64,000 nucleotides of DNA from Kaiparowitsia implicata GSE-PSE-MK54-09C (GTDB taxonomy: Bacteria > Cyanobacteriota > Cyanobacteriia > Elainellales > Elainellaceae), in the NCBI GenBank assembly GCA_019359435.1, contig JAHHHI010000055.1, positions 186,001 through 250,000 on the forward strand. Direction: 5' to 3'. Below, in pieces: positions 24,919 through 33,932 of this stretch. How positions within the stretch are numbered: the stretch's first letter is position 1; each line of letters starts with the position of its first letter. The notes beneath the pieces were generated by a model. The model saw only the letters and a program-made list of their open reading frames with translations, made no database searches and was not told where the DNA came from. The translations under genes were made by a program, and so were the position numbers.

Positions 24919-26629
24919 TCAAACCTCTACCTCAAGATCCCAAGGCGCGACGTGGTTGGGGGCAGGGAAGGATTTTTGCTGCGAAATCGCCAGGCCCTTC
25001 TTCAGGGCTAGCAGCCGGTCGTCCATCCAATGGTCTTCAGGAATAATTCCGGTAATTCCCAGCTTTTCTAGCCGACTCTTGACCTTCTTATTTGCTCCGA
25101 TCACCATCACTTCTCGACCTGCATCAATAGCTTCTTCGATCGCATTTTCGATGGCCAACGCTGAGGTCACGCCTAGAACTGGCACTTCGCTGAGGTCAAC
25201 GATCAGCACGTCGTAGTTGGCGATCGCATTGTGCTCCCGCGAGATCGCCTTGGCCACCCCAAAGATCATCGGCCCGCTGAGGTGAAACAGCAGCACTCGG
25301 CCATTGGCCGCATCGAGAGCTTCCTTCTCCTCCGGCGTCAACACAATTTGATCGTCGGCATCGGTAATGGCTTTCACCGACTGCGACTGCAATTCATCCA
25401 GCCGAGCGATGGTCAGAATGTTGGCAATAAAAACGCCGACGGCTACGGCAACCATCAGATCCACAAACACCGTCAGCAGTACCACGCTGTAGACAATACC
25501 CGCCGCCTTCCAAGAAATCTTGTGGGCTCGCTTCAAGAATCCCCAGTCAATAATATTGACCCCCACTTTTAGCACAATCCCTGCCAGCACCGCCAGGGGA
25601 ATGCCCGAGGTCAGGGGCGCGGCCCACAGCACCACCACCAGCAAAATGAACGCGCGGCTAATGCCCGACAGCGCCGTGCGGCCTCCCGCCTGAATATTCA
25701 CCACCGTCGCCGTGGTGGCTCCTGAACCGGCAATGCCTCCAAACAGGCCGGTGATGAGGTTTGCGACCCCCTGACCAATCAGTTCTTTGTTGGACTTGTG
25801 CTCAGTGCGAGTCAAACTATCCGAAACCAGACAGGTGAGCAGGCAGTCAATGGAGCCCACCATGGCCAGCACCATCGCATTGACAAAAATCAGCTGTAGG
25901 TTGTCGGTGGTAAAGGTCGGCATCTGGGGCTGAGGCAGCCCTGGGGTAATCTCGCCAATGGTGGCAATAGTGCGAATATCGACATTGCTCAACAGGGTTA
26001 GCGAAACGAGGGTGCCCACCAGCAGCGCAATCAGCTGGGGGGGAACGACTTTCTTCAACGAGCTGGGATACAGAAACAAAATAGCGAGGGTGAGTAGCCC
26101 CAGTGCTGTTTCCCAGGGGCTAGCATTAGCCACCAGGTTGGGCAGGTTCCTAATCACCCCAAGGACGCCGCCTGCTGGCGTCTCTTGCCCTAAGAATGGC
26201 GCAATCTGTAGAAAAATGAGAATGACGCCAATGCCGGTCATAAAGCCCGAAATGACGTTGTAGGGCAGCATGGTGATGTAGCGTCCTAGCTTTAGTAGCC
26301 CAAAGCCAATTTGAAAAACCCCCGCCAGCATGACCACGGTAAAGGCCATCGCCAGCCCGTTTTCTGGGTCGCTGGCGGTGGTGGTCGCAATCACGGCGGT
26401 AACAATGACCGTCATAGGGCCAGTAGGCTCAGAAATGAGGCTAGGGGTGCCGCCAAACAGAGCTGCAAAGAAACCCCACCAGAATGGCACCCCAGAGCCC
26501 CGCTGAGGCTCCAGCACCGGAGGCGATGCCAAATGCTAGGGCCATGGGCAGGGCAACTACGGCGGCGGTGAGGCCACCCAGCACATCTCCTTTAGTATTG
26601 TGAAAATTGATGCGATTCGTTATCGCCAT
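24919..26629 (-). pseudogene. bicA: bicA, Na+-dependent bicarbonate transporter, broken by a +1 frameshift
   Basis: SulP-family plasma-membrane transporter that imports bicarbonate for the carbon-concentrating mechanism. The N-terminal part is in one frame (start ATG 26629, ending GAILVGF then a stop). The rest is in the next frame from about 26475 (GFFAALFGGTP, ISEPTGPMTV, SDSLTRTEHKSNKELIGQG, and a C-terminal STAS domain with LSEVPVLGVTSALAIENAI). The switch falls at a run of four bases (C at 26474-26477, G on the coding strand). Removing one restores an uninterrupted protein of 569 residues, close to the 566 of the known BicA. Everything after the slip is intact, so a sequencing error, a very recent mutation or programmed slippage are all possible. 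Last gene of a SulP-USP-bicA operon. Confidence 0.88.
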
Positions 26630-26688
26630 GGACTGTGCCTTATTGTGTGTGGAAAAACTTGAGAAGGCAAGACGTGAACGGAGCAACA

Positions 26689-27552
26689 CTAGCGATAGAT
26701 AAGCACCGGAATTTTGCTACTGCGGAGCAGCTGTATCGTGGTGCTGCCAATCACCAGATGACGAATGCGGCTGTGTCCGTAGGCACCCATCATCAGCAAA
26801 TCCGCGTTGCTCTGCTCGACATAGCGGGCGATCGCCGTTTCTGCATTACCCTCTAGCAAGCTATAGACGGGTTCCAATTCCCCGGCTGCCGCTCGTTGTT
26901 TGGCTTCATCCAGTCGGGCTGTGGCTGTGGCATCGGCTGCACTCTTCGCAACCGTAATAATGTGAAACGTCAAGTCTCTAAAAGCCGGAACATCCAAGAC
27001 GAATTGCAGCATTTTCTGGCTGCTAGGGCTGCCATCATAGGCCAACACCACTTGCTCAATTGGCTTAAACTTGCGGGATGTGACAAGACAGGGCTTGCTG
27101 CTCGCTCGCACAATGCGCTCCAGATTTGCACCTAAATGACCCGAGGCAAATTCAGCCGCTTCTCCCCGTTTGCCCAAGATGATTAAATCGGTCTCACGCT
27201 CTAGCCCTGGCAAAATATCGACCAAAAACCCGTTTTTATGCATGAGGTTGACCGCCTCTGCGCCATGGCTGGCTAGCACCTCCTCGGCATTCTGCAAGAC
27301 GAGCTTGGCCCGTTGGTGGTTCAGTTTTGCCTTTTCATGCTCTAGCGCAACCAGTTTTTTGAGCAAGACATCTGACGCATTAACGCCAATGCTGCCGCTG
27401 AGATTGGCAGATGCTGCGGTCGCTTGGCTGCGCGCATCAGTGACATAGAGAACGTCAACCGTTGCCCTTAACCGTGTGGCAAACCAAGCCCCATGTTGAT
27501 AGCTATTCTGAGCGAAAATAGAGCCGTCGGTGCAGAGTAGAATTCGTTTCAT
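26689..27552 (-). CDS. Tandem universal stress protein (UspA family)
   Basis: Cytoplasmic protein of 287 residues with two USP domains (about 1-145 and 146-287). The first begins MKRILLCTDGS and has a partly eroded nucleotide loop (LGKRGEAAEFASGHLG). The second has a full ATP-binding-type motif (MGAYGHSRIRHLVIGSTT). It lies between the two SulP transporter genes, 60 bp before the bicA ATG and 38 bp after the other SulP gene. This suggests that it regulates or responds to inorganic-carbon transport, which is inference from position. Confidence 0.9.
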   Translation of the reverse strand: MKRILLCTDGSIFAQNSYQHGAWFATRLRATVDVLYVTDARSQATAASANLSGSIGVNASDVLLKKLVALEHEKAKLNHQRAKLVLQNAEEVLASHGAEAVNLMHKNGFLVDILPGLERETDLIILGKRGEAAEFASGHLGANLERIVRASSKPCLVTSRKFKPIEQVVLAYDGSPSSQKMLQFVLDVPAFRDLTFHIITVAKSAADATATARLDEAKQRAAAGELEPVYSLLEGNAETAIARYVEQSNADLLMMGAYGHSRIRHLVIGSTTIQLLRSSKIPVLIYR

Positions 27553-27590
27553 GATGGCGGATAGAGTGGCTAATGTATGAAAGAACGGGT

Positions 27591-29072
27591 TTAGTATTTC
27601 AGCAAATTGCTGGGGCTATGAATGCCCAACTTCTCGACCAACGTGGCACTGGCTTCATTGAGACCCACCAGTTCTACCTCTGCACCATTCCGCCGAAACT
27701 TCAAGACGACTCGGTCAATCACGGCAACAGAACCCTGATCCCATAAATGTGCGTGAGTTAAGTCAATGGTGACGCGATCCACAACTTCCCCAAAATCAAA
27801 AGACTCTAAAAATTCGTCTTTTGAGAGGAAGAAAATTTGACCGGCAACTTTGTAAATGCGATGACTGCCATTGTCGGTTAGCAGCTTGTCTACAAACACA
27901 AGCTGAGCAATCTTTCGAGAAAAGAACACCGTGCTCATCACAATGCCGGTTGCAACACCCAAGGCAAAATTTCGGGTGAAGATCGTCACAAACATGGTGG
28001 TTAGCATGACGATGGTTTCACTGCGAGGCAGTTGCGGGATATTTTTGAAGGACGACCAGCGAAAGGTGCCAATAGATACCATGATCATGATGGCGACGAG
28101 AACAGCCATGGGCATTTGCCGTACCCAGTCTTGCAGAACGAGAATGGCAAATAGCAGAAACGCACCAGCAGCCAGCGTCGATAATCGTCCTCGACCCCCC
28201 GATTGCACATTAATCACGGATTGTCCGATCATGCCGCAGCCTGCCATGCCGCCAAAGAAGGCCGCCACTACGTTGGCAAGGCCTTGCCCTTTGGCTTCTT
28301 GGTTCTTATCGCTGGGGGTATCCGTCAGCTCATCTACGAGCGACGCCGTGAGGAATGAGGCCAACAGTCCCACAATCGCTAGCGTGAGCGAGTAGGGCAA
28401 AATAATTTGCAGCGTCTCAAAATTAAAGGGCACTTGGGGCAGGGCAAAGAAAGGGAGCGCGGTGGGCAGTTCGCCCATGTCTCCCACGGTGGGGACTTCT
28501 AGTCGTAGGGCGATCGCCGCTATGGTCATTACCGATAAAGCGACCAAGGGCGAAGGAACCACTTTGGTAAAGCGAGGGAGAATGTAGATGATCGCTAGAG
28601 AAAGAGCCGTCAGAATGTAGACGGCGGGGGGCATATTCGTTAACTGGGGGAGCTGCGCCAAAAAGATCAATACCGCTAGCGCGTTAATGTAGCCCAACAT
28701 CACAGCTCGGGGGACGTACTTCATCTGGCGACCCAGCTTGAAGACGCCAAACAAAACCTGAATGAAACCCGTTAAGAGGGTGGCCGCCAACAAATATTGC
28801 AGACCGTGATCGCGAACCAGATCGATCATTAGTAGCGCCATCGCCCCCGTTGCCGCAGAGATCGAGCCGGGGCGTCCGCCGAAAAAGGCGGTCATGACCG
28901 CGATGATAAAGGAGGCGTATAGACCCACTTTGGGATCAACCCCCGCAATGATGGAAAAGGCGATCGCCTCTGGAATAAGCGCTAGTCCAACGACGGCTCC
29001 AGCCAAAATATCGGCTTGAACGTTTGAGAGCCAATTTGTTTTTAGTGACCTTTTTAAGGATCTAAGATTCAC
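27591..29072 (-). CDS. SulP family anion transporter with STAS domain
   Basis: A 493-residue membrane transporter. The SulP core is clear: GLALIPEAIAFSIIAGVDP, GGRPGSISAATGAMALL, QGLANVVAAFFGGMAGCGMIG and INVQSGGRGRLS. A C-terminal STAS domain covers about 410-490 (VTIDLTHAHLWDQGSVAVIDRV). It resembles the Bacillus YvdB-like branch more than BicA. The start is GTG, strongly supported by GGAGG just upstream. First gene of the minus-strand operon with USP and bicA. The substrate could be sulfate, bicarbonate or another anion; association with bicA favours bicarbonate, but this is inference. Confidence 0.88.
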   Translation of the reverse strand: MNLRSLKRSLKTNWLSNVQADILAGAVVGLALIPEAIAFSIIAGVDPKVGLYASFIIAVMTAFFGGRPGSISAATGAMALLMIDLVRDHGLQYLLAATLLTGFIQVLFGVFKLGRQMKYVPRAVMLGYINALAVLIFLAQLPQLTNMPPAVYILTALSLAIIYILPRFTKVVPSPLVALSVMTIAAIALRLEVPTVGDMGELPTALPFFALPQVPFNFETLQIILPYSLTLAIVGLLASFLTASLVDELTDTPSDKNQEAKGQGLANVVAAFFGGMAGCGMIGQSVINVQSGGRGRLSTLAAGAFLLFAILVLQDWVRQMPMAVLVAIMIMVSIGTFRWSSFKNIPQLPRSETIVMLTTMFVTIFTRNFALGVATGIVMSTVFFSRKIAQLVFVDKLLTDNGSHRIYKVAGQIFFLSKDEFLESFDFGEVVDRVTIDLTHAHLWDQGSVAVIDRVVLKFRRNGAEVELVGLNEASATLVEKLGIHSPSNLLKY

Positions 29073-29900
29073 GGTGCCTCCAGGTGTGGAATTGATGTAT
29101 GCAGAGCTGTTTTACGAGTGCCAGTCTCAGCGATTAAATGGCTCAAGATCCATGCAAAATAGGGCTAAACACCTTATTAGGAGCAGGGTTGAGCGATGAG
29201 AAGACATACAATTCCTCATTCATGTCTGCTCTAGCCACATCAGAATTGTGGGCGGGTGCAGGCACCAAACAGTGGTGAGTTTGAAGAAACCCTAGGGCGT
29301 GTCATCAATTCCGACCAAAAGCCTTGTGCTATGAGCGTTGCCACGCCCGATCCAAAAAAATAGGCTAGGGGCTGTGACCGTTCATTTCTGGGCCATTAGT
29401 GGCTAATTGATGACAGCCCATAGTGGACAAAAGAGTCTGAGTTACTTTAACTAGGGGCGGTCAAATCTTGAGTGTCTTTGTCGTTGGTGAAGTCTCTGTG
29501 GCATGGCCTGCAGTGACCGAGACACGTTTGCTCCGGTCACACTGTTGAAACGATAGCCACCCTCAGGGTGGACAGGCACAGATGAAGCAATGAGTCGGAA
29601 CGCTTACAAACAGAGACATGACAAGATCTTCCAGAACTTTTGTGATCTAACGCTGTAGCCATAACACCGAAACCATGAGGTGCCGTCTTCGTTAAATCCC
29701 GACTTTGAAGTAAAGATTTTTGACGATCTAGTGTCAAATCAGCGAAATCATATCATGAAAGGAATGCTGATTTGGATGACGATCGCTAGCAAATCTCTTG
29801 AAGTATTGGTGAAGTATATTCCCCTTGGGGTTTACTTCTACAAGCGGTTTTATGCCATTGCCTTGCATGACACACGCGACGAACTCTGATAGTGCGCTGT
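29073..29900. other. Promoter region of the SulP operon plus mobile element
   Basis: 828 bp without a convincing gene. It contains MITE copy 2 (29293-29422) and a hairpin at about 29510-29545 (arms CAGTGACCG / CGGTCACACTG). The 69-codon frame from 29680 has no recognisable features. Confidence 0.45.
29293..29422. repeat. TA-flanked MITE-like element, copy 2
   Basis: 130 bp, the most diverged of three copies. It keeps the left end TAGGGCGTGTCATCAATT and right end AATTGATGACAGCCCATA, with several internal substitutions relative to copies at 23230 and 46938. Confidence 0.82.
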
Positions 29901-31166
29901 CTATTCACGCAGCAGCAGGTAATAGAGCTTTCCAGGATAGTTCATTAATCCAGCGCGATCGCCCGCCTGCTCTCCGCTGCCCATATACACATCCACACGC
30001 CCAGCCCCGCGAATCGCGCCACCCGTATCTTGATCCAGCACAATGCGGCTAACGGGGCGCAAGGTTAAGCGGTCGTCGGGGATTTGGGTATGGATTAACG
30101 CCAGAGCCCCGGGCGGAAATACCGTCTTGTCGGTGGCGATGGAGCGCTCGGCGGTGACAGGCACGCTCAGGCTGCCCTGGGGGGGATCGCCAGCTGTGGC
30201 GCGGAAGAAGATAAAGCGATTGTTGCGGGGAATGTAGTCGTCTAGCTCTGCCGGATGCTGGTGGAAGTAGTCAATCACCTTGGGCAGCGTTAGCCCGGCT
30301 TCGGGCAGCTTGCCGTCATGAATCAACTGCCGCCCTAGACTGACATAGGGATGCTCGGTGCGTCCTGCATAGCCCACGCTCATGACGCCGCCATCGGTGA
30401 GCTGCAGCCGTGCCGACCCTTGCACCTGAATCAAAAAGGCTTCTAGGCGATCGCTCAGCCATACCAGTTCCAGTCCCCGCAGCGGCCCTTGATTGCCCTG
30501 CAGCCCGTCTCGGCCTTCTAGCTCGGCACGGCTGGGGTGGGGCATCGCCCACTGGTCTAGGTCGGCAGGGCGACGGTAGAGGGGATATCGAAAGTCTGCC
30601 GTGGGCACGCGACTGGCCGTATAGGTGGGCTCAAAATAGCCTGTCACATCGACGGTGCCCTGGCCGTCATGCCCGATGGATTGGTACAGCACAAAGTCTT
30701 GGCGGAGTGTGGCGCGCAGCGATTCGGGCGATCGCGCCGTATTCAGCACTCGCCGAAACTGGAGCAAGCTGCGTCGCACCCGATCTCGGGTAAACCCTGT
30801 CACGGGGTATTGAGCATAGACCTCGGCGGCAGGCAGGGTGTCTAGATAGCGGAGAGAGTGGGCGATCGCCCCAGACACCGCTACTCGGTCATCCCACAGG
30901 CGATCGTCCCACAGCGCATCCCACAAATCGGGCGGCACTGGGGACTCGGAAAGCTGCGCAGGCGGCACCAACGGCAGCGGCGACTGCGCACTCGACAAAA
31001 GGGGCGCAGCACCAAAGCCGACCCAGAGTGCCACGCTCAGTCCAAAAAAAACGGTGCGGGCCGTTTGAAATCGTCGCGACAGAGCCGAGTGGGAGCCGGT
31101 GTGGTGTTCCTGTGACGGCGTATTGCCCCTGTGCCCCTTAGCCCAACCCTGACGCCAGCACTCCAT
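29901..31166 (-). CDS. mltA: Murein transglycosylase A (MltA)
   Basis: Lytic transglycosylase that cleaves peptidoglycan, forming anhydromuramic ends, in the periplasm. It has 421 residues. A hydrophobic signal/anchor lies at about 38-60; there is no lipobox cysteine of the E. coli kind. The MltA barrel domain covers about 180-330 (GYFEPTY, FLIQVQGSARL, VGYAGRTEHPYVSLG), followed by a 3D domain with LDQDTGGAIRGAGRVDVYMGSG, whose Asp residues include the catalytic one, then AGLMNYPGKLYYLLL. Monocistronic. Confidence 0.92.
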   Translation of the reverse strand: MECWRQGWAKGHRGNTPSQEHHTGSHSALSRRFQTARTVFFGLSVALWVGFGAAPLLSSAQSPLPLVPPAQLSESPVPPDLWDALWDDRLWDDRVAVSGAIAHSLRYLDTLPAAEVYAQYPVTGFTRDRVRRSLLQFRRVLNTARSPESLRATLRQDFVLYQSIGHDGQGTVDVTGYFEPTYTASRVPTADFRYPLYRRPADLDQWAMPHPSRAELEGRDGLQGNQGPLRGLELVWLSDRLEAFLIQVQGSARLQLTDGGVMSVGYAGRTEHPYVSLGRQLIHDGKLPEAGLTLPKVIDYFHQHPAELDDYIPRNNRFIFFRATAGDPPQGSLSVPVTAERSIATDKTVFPPGALALIHTQIPDDRLTLRPVSRIVLDQDTGGAIRGAGRVDVYMGSGEQAGDRAGLMNYPGKLYYLLLRE

Positions 31167-31200
31167 ACCTATCCCTAACCTGTGTCTCTACTAACGTTGT

Positions 31201-31452
31201 CTAAAAGCGATCGACGCTGCCCGCAAAAATCGGTTCCACCCGCAACGCCAGCACCGACGAGGGCCGCACCACCATGTATTCACCCTGAATGTTTTTGATG
31301 GGCACGTTAATAAAATCGCTAGACGCCGACTTGGGCACTAGCTCGCCGCTATACCACTTTTGGAATTCCTGAATTGTGGAGAAGCGTACCTCCTCACGGT
31401 GTCCGCCTTCCATCATGATATGTACTGCAAATTCGCTGGGAGTTCTTGGCAT
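31201..31452 (-). CDS. Small conserved cyanobacterial protein
   Basis: An 83-residue soluble protein from MPRTPSEFAVHIMMEGG. The fold looks alpha/beta, with a basic/acidic mix (REEVRFSTIQEFQKWYSGEL, then IKNIQGEYMVVRPSSVLALRVEP). I recognise the sequence type as widespread in cyanobacteria but know no function. The frame extends 33 codons upstream, but that part looks random, so ATG 31452 is preferred. It starts 145 bp from the divergent DHNA-CoA thioesterase gene. Confidence 0.7.
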   Translation of the reverse strand: MPRTPSEFAVHIMMEGGHREEVRFSTIQEFQKWYSGELVPKSASSDFINVPIKNIQGEYMVVRPSSVLALRVEPIFAGSVDRF

Positions 31453-31596
31453 AGGTCTCTTCTCAACCGCTTCGATTAAGGGTAGCCCGATTCGGGGGGC
31501 TGAGGTCAATATTCCCTCAAAACTGCGTTGGCACACCTTATTCCGGCACAATAGAGGATGCAGTGTTTGCCGTTATTCGTGGAACCGCCCAGCAAC

Positions 31597-32067
31597 ATGC
31601 CCTTTACCTACGAACGCACCATCCGCTTTAGCGATACCGATGCCGCCGGTGTGGTGTACTTTGCCAACATTCTGTCGATCTGCCATGAAGCCTATGAAGC
31701 GTCTCTGGCAGCAGCAGGCATCAATGTGGGGCAGTTTTTCTGCTATCCCAAAATCGCCATCCCCATCACTCACAGCACCGCTGACTTTATGCAGCCCATG
31801 TTTTGCGGCGACCTAGTGAAGGTGCATGTAACGCCAAAAGAAATTAAGGACAGCGAATATGAAGTCGCCTTTGAAATGTTTGGCGTATCTGTCAGCGGCG
31901 GAGAGGTAAAGGAAGTCACGGAATTTCTTACGGCGCGGGCGTTTACCAAGCATGTGTGCATTGATACGGCGGCGCGCAGCCGCACATTTATCCCGGCAGA
32001 TGTGATGCGCTGGTTGCAGCAGTGGGGTGGCACAGGTGCAACCCGCGATATGGATCTGTTGCTATGA
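31597..32067 (+). CDS. 1,4-dihydroxy-2-naphthoyl-CoA hydrolase
   Basis: Hotdog-fold thioesterase that releases DHNA from DHNA-CoA in phylloquinone synthesis. It has 156 residues from MPFTYERTIRFSDTDAAG. The 4HBT-type active-site segment SDTDAAGVVYFANI carries the expected Asp15, followed by the helix CHEAYEASL and the strands PITHSTADFMQPMFCGDLVKV. The frame runs 13 codons further up, but the family begins at this Met. menF and menA lie about 20 kb away in the same window, consistent with a phylloquinone producer. Confidence 0.87.
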   Translation: MPFTYERTIRFSDTDAAGVVYFANILSICHEAYEASLAAAGINVGQFFCYPKIAIPITHSTADFMQPMFCGDLVKVHVTPKEIKDSEYEVAFEMFGVSVSGGEVKEVTEFLTARAFTKHVCIDTAARSRTFIPADVMRWLQQWGGTGATRDMDLLL

Positions 32068-32182
32068 GACAGAATGGGTATATTCCAGTGTTGCACTAGC
32101 CCAGCAAGAGAGAGCAGTGCAAAGGCAGATTAAGTAGGTTCATGCTGGGGATTCAGCAACGCCAGGTGTTCTGGCTTGCGAG

Positions 32183-32767
32183 ATGAGTGCGATCGCACCC
32201 ATCGTGCCTAAGCGTCCATCTAGTTTTTGGAAGGCAAGCGGATCAGTGAGTGACTACCACATCGAGTTAGCTCAGCGTCAGCACCTTGCTGAGTTGCCTG
32301 CGATTGAACTCGCAGCCGCTACAATTTTTCCCGAGGGTGTGATCCCTCCAGAGGCTAGATCGCGCACGCTGCCGCCTCAGCAGCTCGAGAATGCTCTGCA
32401 GCAGCATTGCCTCTGGGTGGCTGTCGCTGCATCCACCAGTCAGCTGGTTGGCTTTGCCATGGTTGTGCCCGAGAAAGATGCTGCCCTTCTTGCAGAAGTC
32501 GATGTGCATCCTGAGCATCAACGAAAGGGCGTAGGGCGTGCATTAGTTCAAGCTGCGATAGATTGGGCAGATGCTCAGGGGATTCCTCGTCTCGTGTTGA
32601 CCACGTTTGGCGATCTGCCGTGGAATGCTCCGTTCTATGAGCCGTGTGGATTTCGGCGCATAGCTGCCAGCCAACTGACTGATGCTCTAGCGCAGACCCT
32701 ACGCGAAGAAGCCCACCAGGGGTTGAAAGGGCGAGTCGCGATGGAACGTCTGCTTCGGGTAGGTTGA
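32183..32767 (+). CDS. GNAT family N-acetyltransferase
   Basis: A 194-residue acetyltransferase. The acetyl-CoA binding motif A is intact (EVDVHPEHQRKGVGRALVQAAIDWA), followed by the strand RLVLTTFGDLPWNAPFYEPCGFRRI. The acceptor cannot be predicted. The first 20 residues (SAIAPIVPKRPSSFWKAS) are probably disordered, and the true start could be slightly internal. Monocistronic. Confidence 0.87.
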   Translation: MSAIAPIVPKRPSSFWKASGSVSDYHIELAQRQHLAELPAIELAAATIFPEGVIPPEARSRTLPPQQLENALQQHCLWVAVAASTSQLVGFAMVVPEKDAALLAEVDVHPEHQRKGVGRALVQAAIDWADAQGIPRLVLTTFGDLPWNAPFYEPCGFRRIAASQLTDALAQTLREEAHQGLKGRVAMERLLRVG

Positions 32768-32969
32768 GGGAGTTATCCTCAGTAGGGATGAGGTCGAGTG
32801 GGGCGTGGGCCATCCATCCAAAACCGGGACTTGAATCTGATTACCTGACAAAACTCGACAAGGATAGTGGCTCAGAACACCCAGTGACGCGGCTTGCGCT
32901 TTACAATTGGAGACTAGAGTTTTTCTTTTTGCGGCACTGAGCGCTTCGCTAGCGTAATTGCGACATCTT

Positions 32970-33785
32970 ATGCTGGTTCCCATCACTCGCCAAACTTTTG
33001 AAGACCTGATTCCCCGTATGGCTACGAGCGATCAGTATCGCTACACTTGGGGGCAACCCAAGGATTTTTTGCGGCGGTTGCTGATGTCGGTGGTGGGGAT
33101 TTTGATTGCGATCGCCCTACAATGGCTGTTGCCGCCTGGGTTTGAAATTATTGATTTTTTGTTTGGGATTGTGGCGGGTTTGTATTGGCTGTGGAGCCCG
33201 GTCTATTGGGCTGGCTTAAAGAATGCAAAGCTGCGGCGCTATCAGTATGCAGGCTTTTGGCAGGGTCGAGTGCTGGAGGTGTTTCCGTCAGAGGAGTTGA
33301 TTGGTACCGAAGAAACCGTCAACAAGCGCGGGGAACTGGTGGTGATTGAGAACCGCGAACGGCGGCTGAATCTAGAAGTGGGGGATGATAGCGGCTTTGT
33401 GACACGCTTGCAGGTGCCGCTCAAGCGCGATCATCGCGTCATTTTGCCAGGGGATGTTGCGGAAGCGCTGGTGGTTTCCAATCGTCCTGATCTGAGCCGT
33501 GTGGGCGAGGTTGCAGATATTTTTCTGCCTGATTATGCGCTGTGGGTGAGTGATTATCCGTATGTGCAGCGAGATGCGTTTGAAAATGTGAGTAAGCGGT
33601 TGAACCAAGATATTCGCCGCCCTCAACCTCGTCCTCAATCATCCCGCCCTCAATCCCCTCGTTCCCAATCGCCCCAGCGCTCCCGCAGTGCGCCCCGCGC
33701 TCAAGATCTACCGCGAGGCCCAGGGCGATCGCCCCAACCCCGGCGATCGCGCCGCGATTACCGCGAACTTGACGATAGGCTGTGA
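32970..33785 (+). CDS. Conserved cyanobacterial membrane protein, function unknown
   Basis: 271 residues. After about 35 residues of soluble N-terminus come two hydrophobic helices (about 38-58 and 62-82, SVVGILIAIALQWLLPPGF and FLFGIVAGLYWLWSPVYW). A soluble beta-rich domain follows (about 90-215, QGRVLEVFPSEELIGTEET, ending FLPDYALWVSDYPYVQRDAF). The tail (about 220-271) is a low-complexity Pro/Arg/Ser/Gln stretch, strongly basic. The frame opens at TTG 32958, but ATG 32970 is more likely. Some relatives carry a phosphate-permease label in databases, which nothing here supports. Confidence 0.65.
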   Translation: MLVPITRQTFEDLIPRMATSDQYRYTWGQPKDFLRRLLMSVVGILIAIALQWLLPPGFEIIDFLFGIVAGLYWLWSPVYWAGLKNAKLRRYQYAGFWQGRVLEVFPSEELIGTEETVNKRGELVVIENRERRLNLEVGDDSGFVTRLQVPLKRDHRVILPGDVAEALVVSNRPDLSRVGEVADIFLPDYALWVSDYPYVQRDAFENVSKRLNQDIRRPQPRPQSSRPQSPRSQSPQRSRSAPRAQDLPRGPGRSPQPRRSRRDYRELDDRL

Positions 33786-33826
33786 TGGATTTGTGTGAGG
33801 CGCATTTCAATTCAGCAATCCAAACA

Positions 33827-33868
33827 AGCAAGGTCTCTACGTTATGCAGAGGCCTCGCTGTTTTGATG
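33827..33868 (+). terminator. Likely Rho-independent terminator
   Basis: Stem AGCAAGGTCTCT / AGAGGCCTCGCT with two mismatches, followed by GTTTTGA. It lies about 40 bp past the stop of the membrane-protein gene. A short remnant resembling family 1 (CTGTGCTGCCCGCGTCGC) follows at about 33909. Confidence 0.6.
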
Positions 33869-33932
33869 AGTCGTGGCGATCGCCAATGTCAGAGCGGCAA
33901 ATGCCCAAAACAACTGTGCTGCCCGCGTCGCA

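Noticed and set aside
29680-29889. 69-codon frame in the SulP operon promoter region
   Set aside because: No recognisable domain and no ribosome site.
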